From Algoriphagus sp. (GTDB lineage Bacteria > Bacteroidota > Bacteroidia > Cytophagales > Cyclobacteriaceae): a stretch of 39,288 nucleotides of DNA. Made by a program: the position numbers and the translations under genes. The stretch's first letter is position 1. Each line of letters starts with the position of its first letter. The stretch covers positions 1-39,288 of the forward strand of contig JAJTDZ010000028.1 in the NCBI GenBank assembly GCA_021298245.1, in the 5' to 3' direction. The notes under the pieces are model-generated. The model saw only the letters and a program-made list of their open reading frames with translations. It did not search any database and was not told the origin of the DNA. Below are positions 18,353 to 26,924 of this stretch, one piece after another.

Positions 18353-18376
18353 CTTTGCCGCCAGTTTGGCGCAAAG
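18353..18376. promoter_or_regulatory. Imperfect palindrome in the divergent VWA/queG promoter region
   Basis: CTTTGCCGCCA (18353-18363) and TGGCGCAAAG (18367-18376) form an inverted repeat with one unpaired base and a 3-base centre. It lies midway in the 147-base gap between two divergent genes, where an operator would be expected. It could equally be a transcript hairpin. No known regulator site is matched. Confidence 0.4.
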
Positions 18377-18454
18377 TACTAATATAACACCAGCGCTGTC
18401 TTTGGAGTTTTATATTTTCAATAAATTTCCTTTTTCTCTTAAATTCAAAGCCTA

Positions 18455-19414
18455 ATGACTGCTGCTGAATCCCATGCTCAACTCATAAAATCTACGGCCA
18501 AGCGCTTGGGGTTTGACTATTGCGGTATTGCCAAAGCAGAGTTTTTGGAAGAAGAAGCCCCGAAATTGGAGGAATGGCTTCGACGAAATTACCAAGGGAA
18601 AATGTCCTACTTGGAGCGGCATTTTGACAAGCGTCTTGACCCCACCAAATTGGTGGAGGGGGCAAAAACGGTCGTGTCTTTGGTCTACAATTATTATCCT
18701 AGCCAACAGCTGCCTCAAGAGTCAGGGGATATCAAATTGGCCAAATATGCCTACGGAAAAGATTACCATGAGGTCATTAAAGCCAAACTTACCGAGTTTT
18801 TGGCTCATTTAAAGGAGGAGGTAGGAGAGATTCATGGGCGCTCATTTGTGGATTCTGCTCCCATCCTGGAGCGGCAGTGGGCGCAGCGTGCAGGATTGGG
18901 CTGGATAGGAAAAAATAGCCTGTTGCTCCATCGAAATATGGGGAGTTTTTTCTTCTTGGCAGAATTGGTGATAGACTTAGAGGCAAGTCCAGACCTGCCT
19001 TTGTCCAAGGACTACTGCGGTACCTGCACGGCTTGTGTAGATGCTTGTCCTACTGAGGCTATAGTTGCCTCAGGCGTGGTGGATGCTTCCAAGTGTATTT
19101 CCTACCTCACGATAGAACTCAAGGAGGCCATTCCGACTTCCTTTGCTGGAAAGATGGACCATTGGGTCTTTGGATGTGACGTTTGCCAAGACGTGTGTCC
19201 TTGGAATCGCTTTTCTACTCCCCATCAAGAACCTGCCTTTGAGCCTTCAGAAGCACTTTTTGGATTTACGAATAAAGATTGGACAGAACTTACTGAAGAG
19301 ACCTTTCATCGGGTATTTTCAGGATCGGCGCTCACTCGTACCAAATTCAAAGGAATTATGAGAAATGTGAAATTCTTGCAAGAGCCTACCCCAGAAGAAT
19401 ACACCAAAAACTGA
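18455..19414 (+). CDS. queG: Epoxyqueuosine reductase QueG
   Basis: A 319-residue enzyme for the last step of queuosine synthesis: cobalamin-dependent reduction of epoxyqueuosine in the anticodon of Asn/Asp/His/Tyr tRNAs. The N-terminal B12-binding catalytic domain includes [20 protein letters not shown] and [20 protein letters not shown]. Two [4Fe-4S] motifs follow: [12 protein letters not shown] near residues 190-201 and [10 protein letters not shown] near residues 240-249. The length is typical for the short bacterial form without HEAT repeats. The ATG at 18455 fits the family start. It is monocistronic here, transcribed away from the VWA/ATPase pair. Confidence 0.95.
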   Translation: MTAAESHAQLIKSTAKRLGFDYCGIAKAEFLEEEAPKLEEWLRRNYQGKMSYLERHFDKRLDPTKLVEGAKTVVSLVYNYYPSQQLPQESGDIKLAKYAYGKDYHEVIKAKLTEFLAHLKEEVGEIHGRSFVDSAPILERQWAQRAGLGWIGKNSLLLHRNMGSFFFLAELVIDLEASPDLPLSKDYCGTCTACVDACPTEAIVASGVVDASKCISYLTIELKEAIPTSFAGKMDHWVFGCDVCQDVCPWNRFSTPHQEPAFEPSEALFGFTNKDWTELTEETFHRVFSGSALTRTKFKGIMRNVKFLQEPTPEEYTKN

Positions 19415-19580
19415 AAGGACAGTCTTCTATTTCAATCCCTTTGTCAAGCGCAACACTTCTAGCCATGTGATCTAGAGAATGGAAGAAATATAGGAATCTA
19501 AAAAGGGGTTTTTCGGGGATATTGCCTGATTTTCTTTTGTAAATTCTGAAACAGGAAAATGACTTTGCTTTGATTTGTGG

Positions 19581-19588
19581 TATATTTG
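19581..19588 (+). promoter_or_regulatory. Candidate -7 element immediately upstream of gpmI
   Basis: TATATTTG matches TAnnTTTG fully and ends 4 bases before the gpmI ATG. Transcription would start at or within a base or two of the ATG, giving a leaderless mRNA. No TTG is found at 19 bases upstream (AATG is there), so this is a tentative call. Confidence 0.25.
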
Positions 19589-19592
19589 CGGC

Positions 19593-21113
19593 ATGAATAA
19601 GAAAGTTCTCTTACTGATTTTAGACGGTTGGGGCTTGGCCACTAATCCTGCGGTTTCTGCGATTGATAAAGCAAAAACGCCCTACATCGATAGCCTATTT
19701 CGCAGCTATCCTCATTCCAGGCTAGAGGCCTCTGGTTTGGCAGTAGGTCTTCCAGAAGGACAGATGGGAAACTCAGAAGTGGGCCACATGAATATTGGGG
19801 CAGGGAGGATTGTTTACCAGGATTTGGTTAAAATTAACCTGGCCGTACAGCAAGGGGAATTGCTAAATCATCCCGTGCTGAGTGCTGCATTTGTACGAGC
19901 TAAGGAATCTAAAAAGAAGGTCCATTTTATCGGGCTGGTATCTGATGGAGGGGTTCACGCTCACTTGGATCACCTCAAGGGACTTTGCGATGCCGCCAAA
20001 CACCAGGGGATACAGGAGGTTTTTATTCATGCCTTCACGGACGGAAGAGATACCGATCCAAAAGGAGGAATCAAGTACTTGGCGGATCTTCAAGAACATC
20101 TTTCCAAGTCCGTGGGAAAAATAGCCTCAGTTATCGGCCGCTACTATGCTATGGATAGAGACAACCGTTGGGAACGAGTAAAGCTTGCCTACGATGCAAT
20201 GGTTTTAGGAGAAGGAGAAAAGTCAAAAGATATTCTTGCTTCTATACGCAAATCGTATAGCAATCATGTCACCGATGAATTTATCCGCCCCATCATTCAA
20301 GTAGGTAGCGACAGCCAACCCTTGGCGACTATCCAGCAGGGAGATATGGTGGTATGTTTCAATTTCCGCACCGATCGAGGAAGGGAGATTACTCAGGCGC
20401 TTACCCAAAGAGATTTCCCAGATTTCAACATGAAGAAATTGGCTTTGAACTACTTGACCTTTACCACCTACGACGATACTTTTTCAGGGGTTCAGGTTTT
20501 ATTTGAAAAAGATAAATTGAACAATACCCTAGGGGAGGTTTTAGAAAGAGCAGGAAAAAAACAAATTCGAATTGCTGAAACAGAGAAATATCCCCACGTA
20601 ACTTTCTTTTTTTCGGGAGGAAGAGAAACGGAATTTCAAGGAGAGAGCAGGATTCTGTGTCCTTCTCCTAAAGTGGCGACCTATGATCTTCAGCCAGAGA
20701 TGAGCGCCGCGGAAATTGCCATGAAAATCAATGTGGAATTGCAGAAAAAAAGTGCTGATTTCATTTGCTTAAACTTTGCCAATGCGGATATGGTGGGTCA
20801 TACCGGAGATTTTGATGCTGCGGTAAAAGCCTGTGAGGCCGTAGACTCAAGTACCGAAAGCGTGGTAAAAACGGCCGTGGCCAATGGATATACCGTGTTA
20901 GTAATTGCAGACCATGGCAATTCAGACGTGATGATCAATGAAGACGGCACTCCAAATACGGCACATACCACCAATTTGGTTCCCTTGATTGTCGTGGACA
21001 AAGACATTTCTTCAGTGAAAGAGGGTAAACTTGGAGATTTGGCCCCTACCATTCTTCACCTGATGGGGGTGTCAATTCCTTCTGAAATGACAGGTGATTT
21101 ATTGGTTTCCTAA
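19593..21113 (+). CDS. gpmI: 2,3-bisphosphoglycerate-independent phosphoglycerate mutase
   Basis: Interconverts 3- and 2-phosphoglycerate in glycolysis through a phosphoserine intermediate and two Mn ions. It begins KVLLLILDGWG (metal ligand Asp); the phosphorylated serine is in GQMGNSEVGHMNIG; other ligand segments are HAFTDGRDTDP, CFNFRTDRGREITQAL, NFANADMVGHTGDF and VIADHGNSDVM. At about 506 residues the length is normal. The ATG at 19593 is chosen; an in-frame TTG 18 bases upstream adds MWYICG, which does not fit the family. A TATATTTG promoter-like element ends only 4 bases before this ATG. The stop overlaps the next start (TAATG). Confidence 0.96.
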   Translation: MNKKVLLLILDGWGLATNPAVSAIDKAKTPYIDSLFRSYPHSRLEASGLAVGLPEGQMGNSEVGHMNIGAGRIVYQDLVKINLAVQQGELLNHPVLSAAFVRAKESKKKVHFIGLVSDGGVHAHLDHLKGLCDAAKHQGIQEVFIHAFTDGRDTDPKGGIKYLADLQEHLSKSVGKIASVIGRYYAMDRDNRWERVKLAYDAMVLGEGEKSKDILASIRKSYSNHVTDEFIRPIIQVGSDSQPLATIQQGDMVVCFNFRTDRGREITQALTQRDFPDFNMKKLALNYLTFTTYDDTFSGVQVLFEKDKLNNTLGEVLERAGKKQIRIAETEKYPHVTFFFSGGRETEFQGESRILCPSPKVATYDLQPEMSAAEIAMKINVELQKKSADFICLNFANADMVGHTGDFDAAVKACEAVDSSTESVVKTAVANGYTVLVIADHGNSDVMINEDGTPNTAHTTNLVPLIVVDKDISSVKEGKLGDLAPTILHLMGVSIPSEMTGDLLVS

Positions 21114-21670
21114 TGAGTGCAATGAAAAATTCTTTTTATCTATTTGGCTTGGCTATCCTTCTTGCTTGTACACCGCAAGGGGAACAGCCTAGGTTAGAAA
21201 AACTCCCTTATTTTGATTTGAAAGGGTTTTTGGATTTAGAGTTGAAAAAACTAGATGGACATACTGTTCTAAAAACTTCTGAGCTAAACGGGGAGGAAAA
21301 GGAAGAGGAACAGACCTATTCAGAAGCGCAGTGGAAAGAAGAGTTTGATTATTTCTACCAAGCCGACATTAACCTTCCTTCTTTGGCTACAGCCTACTCC
21401 ACAGACATCCAGGTGGATTATTTGATTCATGAGCTTTTACCAGAATCCGAAGGCAAGGTGAAGGAAATCAGGATTCGATACGTGCAGAGTTATCCTGCCG
21501 CCATTTCCTTTAAAATTAAAGAGGAAAATTTTTTTTACACAAGTACTACCCTTGGGGAAGCATTTATGAATCAGTCCACGGGAAAACTTGACCACTATTC
21601 TTTAGAAACTACCCAAAAAGTAATGTTTCTAGATCCTACACACATCAAAATTTCAGGAATTTTGAAATGA
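21113..21670 (+). CDS. Lipoprotein of unknown function, coupled to gpmI
   Basis: I do not recognise this 185-residue protein. It has a lipoprotein signal (FGLAILLACTPQGE, Cys19) and should be anchored in the outer or inner membrane. The mature part is hydrophilic and acidic, with a Glu-rich stretch (NGEEKEEEQTYSEAQWKEEF), then mixed sequence that looks mostly beta-rich near the end (IRYVQSYPAAISFKIKEENF). The ATG at 21113 overlaps the gpmI stop as TAATG; a second ATG at 21122 is also possible. The overlap implies coupled translation with a glycolytic enzyme, but the functional link is not evident. Confidence 0.8.
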   Translation: MSAMKNSFYLFGLAILLACTPQGEQPRLEKLPYFDLKGFLDLELKKLDGHTVLKTSELNGEEKEEEQTYSEAQWKEEFDYFYQADINLPSLATAYSTDIQVDYLIHELLPESEGKVKEIRIRYVQSYPAAISFKIKEENFFYTSTTLGEAFMNQSTGKLDHYSLETTQKVMFLDPTHIKISGILK

Positions 21671-21672
21671 TA

Positions 21673-21698
21673 GTACCCTGAACATGGTATCAGGGTAC
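21673..21698. terminator. Bidirectional terminator hairpin between convergent genes
   Basis: GTACCCTGA (21673-21681) and TCAGGGTAC (21690-21698) form a perfect 9-bp stem with an 8-base loop. It lies between the convergent lipoprotein and amidase genes, starting a few bases after the lipoprotein stop. T tracts are weak on both sides, so efficiency is uncertain. Confidence 0.65.
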
Positions 21699-21702
21699 GG
21701 TC

Positions 21703-23238
21703 TTATTTATCAAATAAAGGGGGTCTTTTGGTTTGCCAATCAGATTTTTCTTGAATCAGTCGGCCCAACATGATCAATTTTTCTTCCTCAAACAAATTGC
21801 CAAGTAGAGTAATGGATGTGGGGGTTCCGTTGGCGGCAAATCCATTGGGTAGGCATAAGGCAGGATGTCCGGTGAGGTTGGTGATTTGTAGCTGTTGTCC
21901 TGCAAATGAAGGAGTGATAATGACATCGTACCCTTTAAGGAGTTCGTGCATTTCTTGAATCAATATGCTGCGTTGCCGGCTCATTTGCACGTATTCTACA
22001 GCAGGTATAAATCTAGCTGAGCGAAAGATGTTTGGCCAGGCATTGCGGTGTTGGGCCACCATCTGATCATCTAGGTCTAGTCGGGTGAGTTCGTCAAAGG
22101 CAGCAGCACCTTCTACCTGCAGCATGGCTACCAAAGGCCCAGGATTGATGCTGGTCTTAAGTTCTAGAGGGTGAAGTTCTATCCCCTCCTTTCTCAAGAG
22201 ATCCAATACCGCACGGTCATTTTCAATAGCGGTACGAGTGCCTTCAAAAAAGGAACTGAAATATCCTACTTTAAGGGTTTTTACTTCTTTTTTAGCAGAA
22301 TAGTTGAATGCGGCCGGAATGGTGGAGGGATCCTTTTGATCTACTCCATGCAGTACAGCCAATACTAGGGCATTGTCTAAAGCGGATCGGGAAATAGGCC
22401 CAACTTTATCCATAGACCAGCTGAGGGCCATGGCGCCGTGACGGCTAATTCTCCCAAAGGTAGGCCGCAGGCCCGTTACCCCGTTGCGTGTAGAGGGGGA
22501 GACAATGGACCCCAACGTTTCTGTTCCTATGGCATAGGGGACCAATCCCGCACTGACGGCCGAAGCCGAACCAGCGGAAGAACCACTTGCCCCCTGTTTC
22601 AGGTTCCATGGATTTTTGGTTACGCCGCCAAACCACACGTCGCCCATAGCCAAGGCTCCTAAAGTAAATTTTCCTATTAATATGCCCCCGGCCTCGTCCA
22701 ATTTTTGTACTACGGTGGAGGTTTCGTTGAGGACTTGATCTTTGTAGGGAGTAGCTCCCCAGGTGGTTCGGGTATCAGGTACTGAAAATAGATCTTTGAT
22801 GCCGTAGGGAATCCCATGAAGAGGCCCTCGGTACTTTCCAGCGGCGAGTTCTTGGTCAAGAAGCCTTGCCTTTTTCAAGGCGCTTTCTTCCATCAAAGTG
22901 ACCAGGCAAGCCAAGGTGTCGGAATAGGTTTTGATTCTATGAAGGTAGATTTGCGTCAAGCGCTCGGAGCTCAGCTTCTTGGATTTAATCAAAACCGATA
23001 AATCGCTTACAGGAAGGAAGGCAATATCGTGATCTTTTTCAGGCAGGGCTACTTCTTTGGGTAATCCCCAATCGTGAAGCTGCTGGTTTTGATCAGGATA
23101 AATGAGCTCGGCCGCCCCGTCTATAGATCCGGGGGTGATCTCACCAGTAGATCTTCCCAAAGTAAAACCAAGCGCCAATACAAGTGCAGCTCCAAAGAGG
23201 AGAAAAGGGATAGAAAGGATGTTGTTTTTTCGAATCAT
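21703..23238 (-). CDS. Membrane-anchored amidase-signature hydrolase
   Basis: A 511-residue amidase-signature enzyme with an N-terminal hydrophobic helix at about residues 9-27 (LSIPFLLFGAALVLALGF), so it is probably periplasmic and anchored or secreted. The Ser-cisSer-Lys triad is visible: Lys in HGIPYGIKDLFS, cis-Ser in QGASGSSAGSASAVSAG, and the nucleophile in GTETLGSIVSPS. It hydrolyses an amide bond by family; the substrate is unknown. It resembles GatA-like amidases, but export and the lack of gatB/gatC nearby argue against tRNA amidotransferase. It is convergent with the lipoprotein gene and divergent from a small membrane-protein gene. Confidence 0.88.
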   Translation of the reverse strand: MIRKNNILSIPFLLFGAALVLALGFTLGRSTGEITPGSIDGAAELIYPDQNQQLHDWGLPKEVALPEKDHDIAFLPVSDLSVLIKSKKLSSERLTQIYLHRIKTYSDTLACLVTLMEESALKKARLLDQELAAGKYRGPLHGIPYGIKDLFSVPDTRTTWGATPYKDQVLNETSTVVQKLDEAGGILIGKFTLGALAMGDVWFGGVTKNPWNLKQGASGSSAGSASAVSAGLVPYAIGTETLGSIVSPSTRNGVTGLRPTFGRISRHGAMALSWSMDKVGPISRSALDNALVLAVLHGVDQKDPSTIPAAFNYSAKKEVKTLKVGYFSSFFEGTRTAIENDRAVLDLLRKEGIELHPLELKTSINPGPLVAMLQVEGAAAFDELTRLDLDDQMVAQHRNAWPNIFRSARFIPAVEYVQMSRQRSILIQEMHELLKGYDVIITPSFAGQQLQITNLTGHPALCLPNGFAANGTPTSITLLGNLFEEEKLIMLGRLIQEKSDWQTKRPPLFDK

Positions 23239-23312
23239 TGGATAGCTTTGTAGTAATCGCCTCGATGTAGTACCTCAAGGTGTTCATTTCACCTAATAAA
23301 ATCAAGTTTTCC

Positions 23313-23750
23313 ATGCAAGAAGAGACACATTTCCCCAAATTCCCCATGCATTTCAGAGGACTCTTGTTGCTTGCCGGCATGTACACCCTGGCTTGGTCTG
23401 CCATTTATGCTTGGTTAGGCCCTTCCCTGCTCACTTGGATGGGAATGGGGAACTACCAAGGGGGTGAGTTTTATACCCCATATTTTGGTGTGTTTGGTAT
23501 CGGGGTAGGCCTTGTATTATTCTTCTCTGCCTTTTATCCAGTGTCTTGGGTTTGGTTGATTTTGATTGGAATTTCTGGCAAGCTACTTACTGCAGTATGG
23601 TTTATCCTAGGATGTGTCCCTGAGGTAGGGTGGAACAAGCGGAGCATATTCCATTTGGTCTTCAATGAATTGGTCTGGCTTATTCCATTAATTGTCATTT
23701 TTTTAAGAAGTCTTCAAGTAAAAAATTACCTCAGCCAATCGGAACGCTAA
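23313..23750 (+). CDS. Small integral membrane protein of unknown function
   Basis: A protein of about 145 residues with four hydrophobic helices: LLLLAGMYTLAWSAIYAWLG, FGVFGIGVGLVLFFSAFY, WVWLILIGISGKLLTAVWFI and LVFNELVWLIPLIVIFLR. I do not recognise a family. The ATG at 23313 (MQEETHFPKF) is chosen; an upstream GTG at 23280 would add 11 residues reaching into the divergent promoter region. The gene is divergent from the amidase gene, followed by a 142-base gap and polA. It has no recognisable catalytic residues. Confidence 0.75.
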   Translation: MQEETHFPKFPMHFRGLLLLAGMYTLAWSAIYAWLGPSLLTWMGMGNYQGGEFYTPYFGVFGIGVGLVLFFSAFYPVSWVWLILIGISGKLLTAVWFILGCVPEVGWNKRSIFHLVFNELVWLIPLIVIFLRSLQVKNYLSQSER

Positions 23751-23787
23751 GCCAAATCACGCTATAAAAATCAGCCCATCCTTGACA

Positions 23788-23795
23788 TAATTTTG
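23788..23795 (+). promoter_or_regulatory. Candidate -7 element upstream of polA
   Basis: TAATTTTG matches TAnnTTTG in the 142-base gap before polA and would give a leader of about 90 bases. No -33 TTG is present at the usual distance, so this is weak. Confidence 0.25.
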
Positions 23796-23892
23796 AACTA
23801 ATTGACGCCGAAAGCGCTAAGATCAGCTGAAGTTTTGTTGTACCTTAGAGGGTAAAATTTCATCACTAGTTTTCCACCTTATTCCCGACCTC

Positions 23893-26715
23893 ATGTCTTC
23901 GCCTCAAGCACACAAACTCTTTCTTTTGGATGCCATGGCACTGATCTATCGGGCCCATTTCGCCTTCAGCAAAAATCCAAGAATCAATTCCAAAGGATTG
24001 AATACAGGAGTAATGTTGGGCTTTACCAATACCTTGGTGGAAGTCTTGGAAAAAGAGAAGCCTTCTCACATTGCCGTTGCTTTCGACACCAAAGCCCCCA
24101 CCTTTAGGCATCAGCAGTACGAGCCGTACAAAGCTAACCGCTTGGAGCAACCGGAAGACATCACTACCTCTATTCCTTGGGTAAAGGAAATTGTCAAGGC
24201 CTTTCGAATCCCCGTCTTAGAACTGGACGGGTACGAAGCAGACGATATCATAGGGACTCTGGCCAAAAAGGCGGAGAAAGACCACTATACGGTCTACATG
24301 ATGACCCCAGATAAGGATTATGGTCAACTTGTCGACGATCATATTTTTCTTTACAAGCCTGCCTTCATGGGCAATGGGGTGGATGTCATGGGTCCCAAAC
24401 AAGTTTGTGAAAAATGGGACATAGCCCATGTAGATCTAGTCCGAGATATCTTGGGGCTCATGGGTGATGCGGTAGATAATATTCCGGGAATTCCAGGAAT
24501 TGGAGAAAAAACAGCGGTCAAATTGCTGAAGGAGTTTGGTACTTTAGAGGGGATACTTGCCCATTCAGACCAGCTCAAAGGAAAGCAGCAAGAAAATGTG
24601 ATCAATTTTGCCCAACAAGGACTGTTGTCCAAGGAATTGGCTACTATAAAAATTGATGTACCCATAGAATTTGATGAAAAGGCCTTGCGCTGTGATGGAA
24701 TAGATGAAGAGCGATTACGTGCCTTATTTGTAGAATTGGAATTTCGTACGCTGGCCAGCAGAATTTTCAAGGAGCCTGCCCCCAAAAAAGCCGCTCCTGC
24801 GCCGAGTCAAATGGACTTGTTTGGCGCGGTAAGCCCTGCTTTAGCCCCTACATCAGAGGAAGAAACACAGGTGGAGGTACAACTTTTGCCTCAAGTGCCT
24901 TTTGATACCATTCAAAGCTACCATCACCACTACCATAAAGTAAAGGGGAAGGAGGCGATTCAAGAACTGGTACAGTACCTTTTGCTCCAAACTGAACTTT
25001 GTTTTGACACCGAAACCACCAGTCTGGATCCCATGAGGGCTTCCTTGGTGGGTATTTCTTTTGCCTACCTCGAAGGAGAGGCCTACTATATTCCCCTTCC
25101 AGAGGACATGGAGGACTGCAAAGCGCTTTTGGAGCACTTGCGTCCTGTATTTGAGCACGAATCCATAGTCAAAATCGGTCAAAACATAAAGTACGATCTG
25201 TTGGTGCTTAAAAACTACGGCATTACTTTAAAGGGGACCTTGTACGATACCTTACTGGCTCACTACCTCATTGAGCCGGAGGGAAAGCATGGCATGGATT
25301 GGCTGGCCCAGCAATACTTGCATTACAAGCCGGTATCTATCACCGAATTGATTGGAAAAAAAGGGGTGGGACAGGCCTCTATGCGAGAGGTGGACGAAGA
25401 CGAAGTCACGGCCTACGCGGCAGAGGATGCTGACATTACCCTTCGCCTTAAAGGCAAATTGAATCCGATACTGGAAGCTACAGGATTAAAAGAGTTAAGT
25501 CAAAAAGTAGAAAATCCTCTGATTCAGGTATTGGCGGATATGGAGTTTGAAGGAGTGCGTATTGATACCAATAGCCTCTCAGAGCTTTCCATTGTGTTGG
25601 AGAAGGAAAGTCTGGAAATAGAAAAGCGGGTCTACGAATTGGCCGGAGTACGATTTAATCTTGCCTCTCCAAAACAGTTGGGGGAGGTACTTTTTGAACG
25701 ATTGAAACTAGATCCCAAAGCAAAAAAAACCAAGACCGGGCAATATGCTACAGGAGAAGAAATTTTAAGCAAACTGGCGGATGAACATGAAATTGCTCAA
25801 GCCATTTTGGAGCATAGGCAAATGGTCAAGCTCAAGTCCACCTATGTGGATGCATTGCCTACGATGATCAACCCTAAGACGGGAAGAATTCATACCACTT
25901 ACAACCAGTTTGTGGCAGCCACAGGACGTCTGTCTTCAATCAATCCCAATCTCCAAAACATCCCGATTCGAACCTCTAGAGGAAGAGAAATCAGAAAGGC
26001 ATTTGTTGCTAGGGATGCAAATCATGTCTTACTTTCTGCGGATTATTCACAGATCGAATTGCGCTTGATGGCTGCATTTTCTCAGGACGAATCCATGCTA
26101 GAAGCGTTTAAAAACGGTAGGGATATCCATGTCGCCACCGCGGCCAAAATCTTCAAGGTTCCCTTGGAAGAGGTTACCACGGACATGAGAAGGAAGGCCA
26201 AGACTGCCAATTTTGGCATCATTTATGGTATTTCTGCCTTTGGATTGGCCCAGCGCCTGTCTATACCCCGTGGAGAAGCCAAAGAAATCATCGATGCCTA
26301 CTTCACGGAGTTTCCTGCGGTCAAAAAGTACATGGATGGGGCCATTGAAAAAGCGAGGACTCAGGAATACGTAGAGACTATCTTAGGTCGTCGACGCTAC
26401 CTGCGCGATATCAATAGTCGCAACATGACCATGAGAGGCTTTGCAGAGCGTAATGCCATCAATGCTCCGCTTCAGGGCTCGGCTGCCGACCTTATTAAAG
26501 TAGCGATGATTCATATTTACGAATGGATGCAAGCCAAGAACTTGAAGTCGAAAATGATCTTGCAAGTTCATGACGAATTGGTCTTTGATGCCCATAAGGA
26601 AGAGGTAGAACTATTGAAAAAGCATATTCCCGAACTGATGTCCCAGGCCATTCCCTTGCCTGTACCCATAGAAGTAGAGCTAGGAGTTGGGACAGATTGG
26701 TTGCAAGCGCATTAA
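23893..26715 (+). CDS. polA: DNA polymerase I
   Basis: A 940-residue three-domain polymerase for gap filling, Okazaki-primer removal and repair. The 5'-3' exonuclease domain (about 1-300) has YRAHFAFSKNP, TPDKDYGQLV and GDAVDNIPGIPGIGEKTAVKLL. The 3'-5' proofreading domain (about 340-540) keeps its acidic residues: FDTETTSLDP, IGQNIKYDLL and YAAEDADIT, so it should be active, unlike Taq polymerase. Polymerase motifs A, B and C are DYSQIELRLMAAFS, RRKAKTANFGIIYG and LQVHDELVFD. A low-complexity Ala/Pro linker (PAPKKAAPAPSQMDLFG) joins exonuclease domains. It is followed by a palindromic repeat and radA. Confidence 0.97.
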   Translation: MSSPQAHKLFLLDAMALIYRAHFAFSKNPRINSKGLNTGVMLGFTNTLVEVLEKEKPSHIAVAFDTKAPTFRHQQYEPYKANRLEQPEDITTSIPWVKEIVKAFRIPVLELDGYEADDIIGTLAKKAEKDHYTVYMMTPDKDYGQLVDDHIFLYKPAFMGNGVDVMGPKQVCEKWDIAHVDLVRDILGLMGDAVDNIPGIPGIGEKTAVKLLKEFGTLEGILAHSDQLKGKQQENVINFAQQGLLSKELATIKIDVPIEFDEKALRCDGIDEERLRALFVELEFRTLASRIFKEPAPKKAAPAPSQMDLFGAVSPALAPTSEEETQVEVQLLPQVPFDTIQSYHHHYHKVKGKEAIQELVQYLLLQTELCFDTETTSLDPMRASLVGISFAYLEGEAYYIPLPEDMEDCKALLEHLRPVFEHESIVKIGQNIKYDLLVLKNYGITLKGTLYDTLLAHYLIEPEGKHGMDWLAQQYLHYKPVSITELIGKKGVGQASMREVDEDEVTAYAAEDADITLRLKGKLNPILEATGLKELSQKVENPLIQVLADMEFEGVRIDTNSLSELSIVLEKESLEIEKRVYELAGVRFNLASPKQLGEVLFERLKLDPKAKKTKTGQYATGEEILSKLADEHEIAQAILEHRQMVKLKSTYVDALPTMINPKTGRIHTTYNQFVAATGRLSSINPNLQNIPIRTSRGREIRKAFVARDANHVLLSADYSQIELRLMAAFSQDESMLEAFKNGRDIHVATAAKIFKVPLEEVTTDMRRKAKTANFGIIYGISAFGLAQRLSIPRGEAKEIIDAYFTEFPAVKKYMDGAIEKARTQEYVETILGRRRYLRDINSRNMTMRGFAERNAINAPLQGSAADLIKVAMIHIYEWMQAKNLKSKMILQVHDELVFDAHKEEVELLKKHIPELMSQAIPLPVPIEVELGVGTDWLQAH

Positions 26716-26720
26716 ATAGT

Positions 26721-26883
26721 GTACCAAGTACCCTGCCTGCGGCAGGCAGGCAAGTACAAGGTACCAAGTAGGAAATACGAGCTACGAAGTACGAAATTCC
26801 TTAGGCAGAAAGTCAACAATCTTCAATCGCCATTCAGCGTTCAACATTAGTAAAATGCCGTATTTTGTATCTCGTACTTCGTA
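26721..26883. repeat. Palindrome-rich intergenic repeat between polA and radA
   Basis: The element has two direct copies of GTACCAAGTA (26721-26730 and 26761-26770) flanking a near-perfect palindrome: CCTGCCTGC (26732-26740), G, GCAGGCAGG (26742-26750). Further on, TACGAAGTACGA (26783-26794) is matched by its exact inverse TCGTACTTCGTA (26872-26883). GAAATACGA occurs near one arm, and its inverse TCGTATTTC spans the end of the other. The look is that of a dispersed extragenic repeat of the REP type; other copies are not in this window. The first palindrome could also act as the polA terminator. Confidence 0.7.
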
Positions 26884-26924
26884 TTTCAATACCATTCCAA
26901 TTTCCAAATAAACCTCCTTCTACC

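Noticed and set aside
23239..23312. Short AGGTG/CACCT hairpin between the amidase and membrane-protein genes
   Set aside because: Only a 5-bp stem; expected by chance.
24351..24785. A 144-codon frame on the minus strand inside polA
   Set aside because: It is antisense to highly conserved polA exonuclease coding sequence and has no domain-like features; it is a shadow frame.
26865..26924. N-terminal extension of RadA from a TTG start
   Set aside because: The 20 added residues are translated from the intergenic repeat and precede the conserved family start; GTG at 26925 fits better.
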